Below, in pieces: positions 6,523-7,946 of a DNA stretch of 7,946 nt. The translations under genes and the position numbers were made by a program. Position 1 is the stretch's first letter; each line of letters begins with the position of its first letter. The notes beneath the pieces were generated by a model. That model saw nothing but the letters and a program-made list of their open reading frames with translations. It was not told the origin of the DNA and did no database searches. The stretch comes from Candidatus Magasanikbacteria bacterium GW2011_GWC2_45_8 (lineage in GTDB: Bacteria > Patescibacteriota > Patescibacteriia > Magasanikbacterales > UBA10146), in contig LCLH01000034.1 of the NCBI GenBank assembly GCA_001001925.1, forward strand, positions 1-7,946, read 5' to 3'.

Positions 6523-6555
6523 TGTATTCAAAATCTATTCAGGAAGCACAATTAA
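6523..6555 (+). repeat. Repeat copy 2: vestigial aminotransferase 3' end before the nitrilase gene
   Basis: TTCAGGAAGCACAATTAA at 6538-6555 repeats the aminotransferase end with one change (a synonymous CAT to CAC His codon). Read in phase it still gives FRKHN-stop, and that stop (TAA) overlaps the nitrilase ATG as TAATG. Upstream from 6523 the similarity decays. It fills most of the 61-nt gap 6494-6554, in which I see no terminator hairpin or promoter. Confidence 0.75.
6541..6546 (+). promoter_or_regulatory. Ribosome-binding site for the nitrilase start at 6555
   Basis: AGGAAG lies 8 nt before ATG 6555 and decides the start there over the in-frame GTG at 6522, which has no such site. The same bases are the Arg-Lys codons of the vestigial aminotransferase end. 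Confidence 0.7.
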
Positions 6556-7340
6556 TGCGTGTTGTTTTAGTGTCTCTAAATCAGGTTTGGGAAAACAAAG
6601 GCGATAACTTTCAAGCCTGCCGCTCTTTTATTCAAAAAGCAAAAGCACAAGGTGCGGAGTTGGTCTTGTTTCCTGAAATGACCTTGACTGCTTTTTCCAT
6701 GAATGCCGGCGACACTGAGGAAGATCGTGTTGCATCGGCGACAGTGGCGTTGTTCAAAGAACTTGCCAAAGAATTCCAAATTGCGATTGTCTTTGGTGTG
6801 GTTTTTCGGGACGATGATAAAGCAACCAACAATGCTGTCTTGGTTGATGCCAATGGGACTGTTCTGGGAAGCTATAGCAAAATTCACCCCTTCAGCTTTG
6901 CGGGTGAAGATAGGGTTTTCAATGGCGGCAATGAAATTTGTGTTGCCAAACTAAAGTCGATGACTATTGGCATTACCATTTGCTATGACTTAAGATTTCC
7001 TGAGATTTACAGTGCCCTTGGCAAGCAATGCGATCTGATTATCAATATTGCAAATTGGCCGGCCCAACGAGTTGATCACTGGAACACGCTCCTCAAAGCA
7101 AGGGCAATTGAAAACCAGCTATTTATGGTTGGCGTAAATCGAACTGGTGTAGATGGCAAAGGACATGCGTACGCAAGAAGTTCCCAAGTTATCAATCCAA
7201 ACGGTGAATCGCTTAGTCCTGCAATGACGGATGAGGAAATGGATATTTTTGATATTGAACTAGCGTACATCAATAGATTCAGGCAAACGTTTTCCACAAC
7301 ACAGGATCGCAAACTTGCGCTATATAAATCTATTTTGTGA
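6555..7340 (+). CDS. Nitrilase-superfamily C-N hydrolase, omega-amidase (2-oxoglutaramate amidase)-like
   Basis: From ATG 6555 this is a 261-aa single-domain nitrilase-fold protein. The Glu-Lys-Cys triad is visible: Glu41 in LVLFPEMTLTAF, Lys109 in SYSKIHPFSF and Cys143 in ITICYDLRFPE, with the accessory Glu118 in FAGEDRVF. The stretches NIANWPAQR (164-172), LLKARAIENQ (179-188) and GVNRTGVDGKGHAYA (193-207) match the YafV/MtnU omega-amidase branch that hydrolyses 2-oxoglutaramate to 2-oxoglutarate and ammonia. That keto-amide is produced when an aminotransferase uses glutamine, which fits the class III aminotransferase gene close by. A longer reading from GTG 6522 adds 11 residues translated from the vestigial repeat and is rejected. 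The stop overlaps a possible GTG start of the next gene (GTGA, 7337-7340). A general amidase acting on the sugar is the main alternative. Confidence 0.85.
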   Translation: MRVVLVSLNQVWENKGDNFQACRSFIQKAKAQGAELVLFPEMTLTAFSMNAGDTEEDRVASATVALFKELAKEFQIAIVFGVVFRDDDKATNNAVLVDANGTVLGSYSKIHPFSFAGEDRVFNGGNEICVAKLKSMTIGITICYDLRFPEIYSALGKQCDLIINIANWPAQRVDHWNTLLKARAIENQLFMVGVNRTGVDGKGHAYARSSQVINPNGESLSPAMTDEEMDIFDIELAYINRFRQTFSTTQDRKLALYKSIL

Positions 7341-7387
7341 AAAATGCTGCACAACGCCCAGAAATGTTTAAAGAGGCCTTAGAAACC

Positions 7388-7946
7388 ATGAACACGATTA
7401 AAGAGCTCATAAACCTTAAAGGGCGCCGCGCCCTGATCACTGGTGCGGCAGGTGGATTAGGCAAGGTGATGGCCGATACCTTGGCTGAACTCGGCGCTGA
7501 TTTAGTCTTGGTTGACCGACCAGGATCAGATTTCGAGAACCTTACCGAAACACTGGCCCATCGTTGGGGCATTAAAATTCAGCATCGTATCTGTGATCTG
7601 GAACAACAAGCACAACGCACTGAATTGATAGACTGGCTAAAGAATGGCGAAAAAGGACTCAACATCCTCATCAATAATGCCGCCTTCGTGGGCACCTCGG
7701 AATTACAAGGATGGGCTGTTCCGTTTGAAGAGCAAACCGTCGAAACCTGGCGCCGTGCGCTAGAAGTCAACCTCACTGCCTCGTTTGATTTATGCCAGCG
7801 TTTAACCCCTCTACTCAAGGTAGCTGAAGGCGCGAGTATTATTAATATTGCCTCGATCTACGGCGAATACGGCCCTGACTGGAGCTTGTACGAAGGTACA
7901 AACATGAGTAACCCGGCAGCGTATGGGGCATCAAAAGGTGGACTGA
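7388..7946 (+). CDS. ptmA: Short-chain dehydrogenase/reductase, PtmA-type, 3' end outside window
   Basis: The visible 186 residues form an SDR Rossmann fold: GRRALITGAAGGLG (12-25) with the TGxxxGxG cofactor motif, Asp43 after strand 2 (LVLVD, suggesting NAD preference), NNAA at 96-99, and the catalytic set Asn128, Ser156 (INIASIYG), Tyr179 and Lys183 (AYGASKGG). SIYGEYGPDWSLYEGT with a following NPAAYGASK is a pattern I associate with the PtmA flagellin-modification SDR group. PtmA acts in legionaminic acid biosynthesis in Campylobacter, near the GlcN-phosphate steps. The start is uncertain: ATG 7388 follows AGAGG at a long 11-nt spacing; in-frame alternatives are ATG 7364 and GTG 7337, the latter overlapping the nitrilase stop by 4 nt and adding 17 residues. 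The gene runs off the window. Confidence 0.85.
   Translation, partial: MNTIKELINLKGRRALITGAAGGLGKVMADTLAELGADLVLVDRPGSDFENLTETLAHRWGIKIQHRICDLEQQAQRTELIDWLKNGEKGLNILINNAAFVGTSELQGWAVPFEEQTVETWRRALEVNLTASFDLCQRLTPLLKVAEGASIINIASIYGEYGPDWSLYEGTNMSNPAAYGASKGGL

Noticed and set aside
6522..6554. GTG 6522 as the nitrilase start
   Set aside because: The extra 11 residues derive from the vestigial repeat, GTG lacks a ribosome site, and ATG 6555 has AGGAAG at 8 nt and begins exactly where nitrilase proteins begin.
6494..6554. Terminator or promoter in the largest intergenic gap
   Set aside because: No GC-rich hairpin with T-run and no convincing -35/-10 pair; the gap is mostly the degenerate repeat.

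Overview
This window is a single, densely packed, plus-strand gene run that looks like the middle of a legionaminic acid (sialic acid-like nonulosonate) biosynthesis and modification locus from a Gram-negative bacterium. Moderate GC, mostly ATG starts with purine-rich Shine-Dalgarno sites, and the protein families suggest a proteobacterium, possibly a betaproteobacterium; the taxon is a guess. The backbone matches the Campylobacter ptm/leg genes: the tail of a hydrolysing NDP-sugar 2-epimerase (legG type), a CBS-plus-nucleotidyltransferase (ptmE type, GDP-glucosamine forming), a CMP-nonulosonate synthetase (legF/ptmB type), a Gfo/Idh/MocA-like protein (ptmF-like position) and a short-chain dehydrogenase (ptmA type).

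Two accessory blocks are inserted in this backbone. Block 1 (182-1722) is a formyltransferase fused by a 4-nt overlap to a PIG-L/LmbE deacetylase, which together could exchange an N-acetyl for an N-formyl group. Block 2 (4462-7340) is a class III (glutamate-1-semialdehyde-aminomutase-like) aminotransferase, a SAM methyltransferase and a nitrilase-superfamily protein closely resembling omega-amidases. Aminotransferase plus omega-amidase suggests glutamine-driven transamination made irreversible by hydrolysis of 2-oxoglutaramate.

Layout: legG tail (to 191), formyltransferase (182-1063), PIG-L deacetylase (1060-1722), broken ptmE (ribosome-binding site and 5' end at 1710-1796, body 1783-2754), legF (2751-3467), oxidoreductase-like (3464-4459), aminotransferase (4462-5754), methyltransferase (5765-6493), nitrilase (6555-7340), ptmA-type SDR (about 7388 to the edge). 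Most neighbours overlap by 4-10 nt or lie within about 10 nt, so one polycistronic transcript is likely. No promoter, terminator, RNA gene, IS element or CRISPR was seen, and no gene-free stretch exceeds about 60 nt.

Two scars stand out. First, ptmE has lost roughly 15 codons plus its frame near 1770-1783, so its first CBS motif is damaged. Second, the last 18 bp of the aminotransferase gene (coding FRKHN-stop) recur with one mismatch just before the nitrilase start, as if the nitrilase once directly followed an aminotransferase and the methyltransferase was inserted or the cassette was pasted in later. Genes needed for the rest of the pathway (dehydratase, sugar aminotransferase, acetyltransferase, nonulosonate synthase) would have to lie outside the window. 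Whether the sugar decorates flagellin, LPS or capsule cannot be told here.
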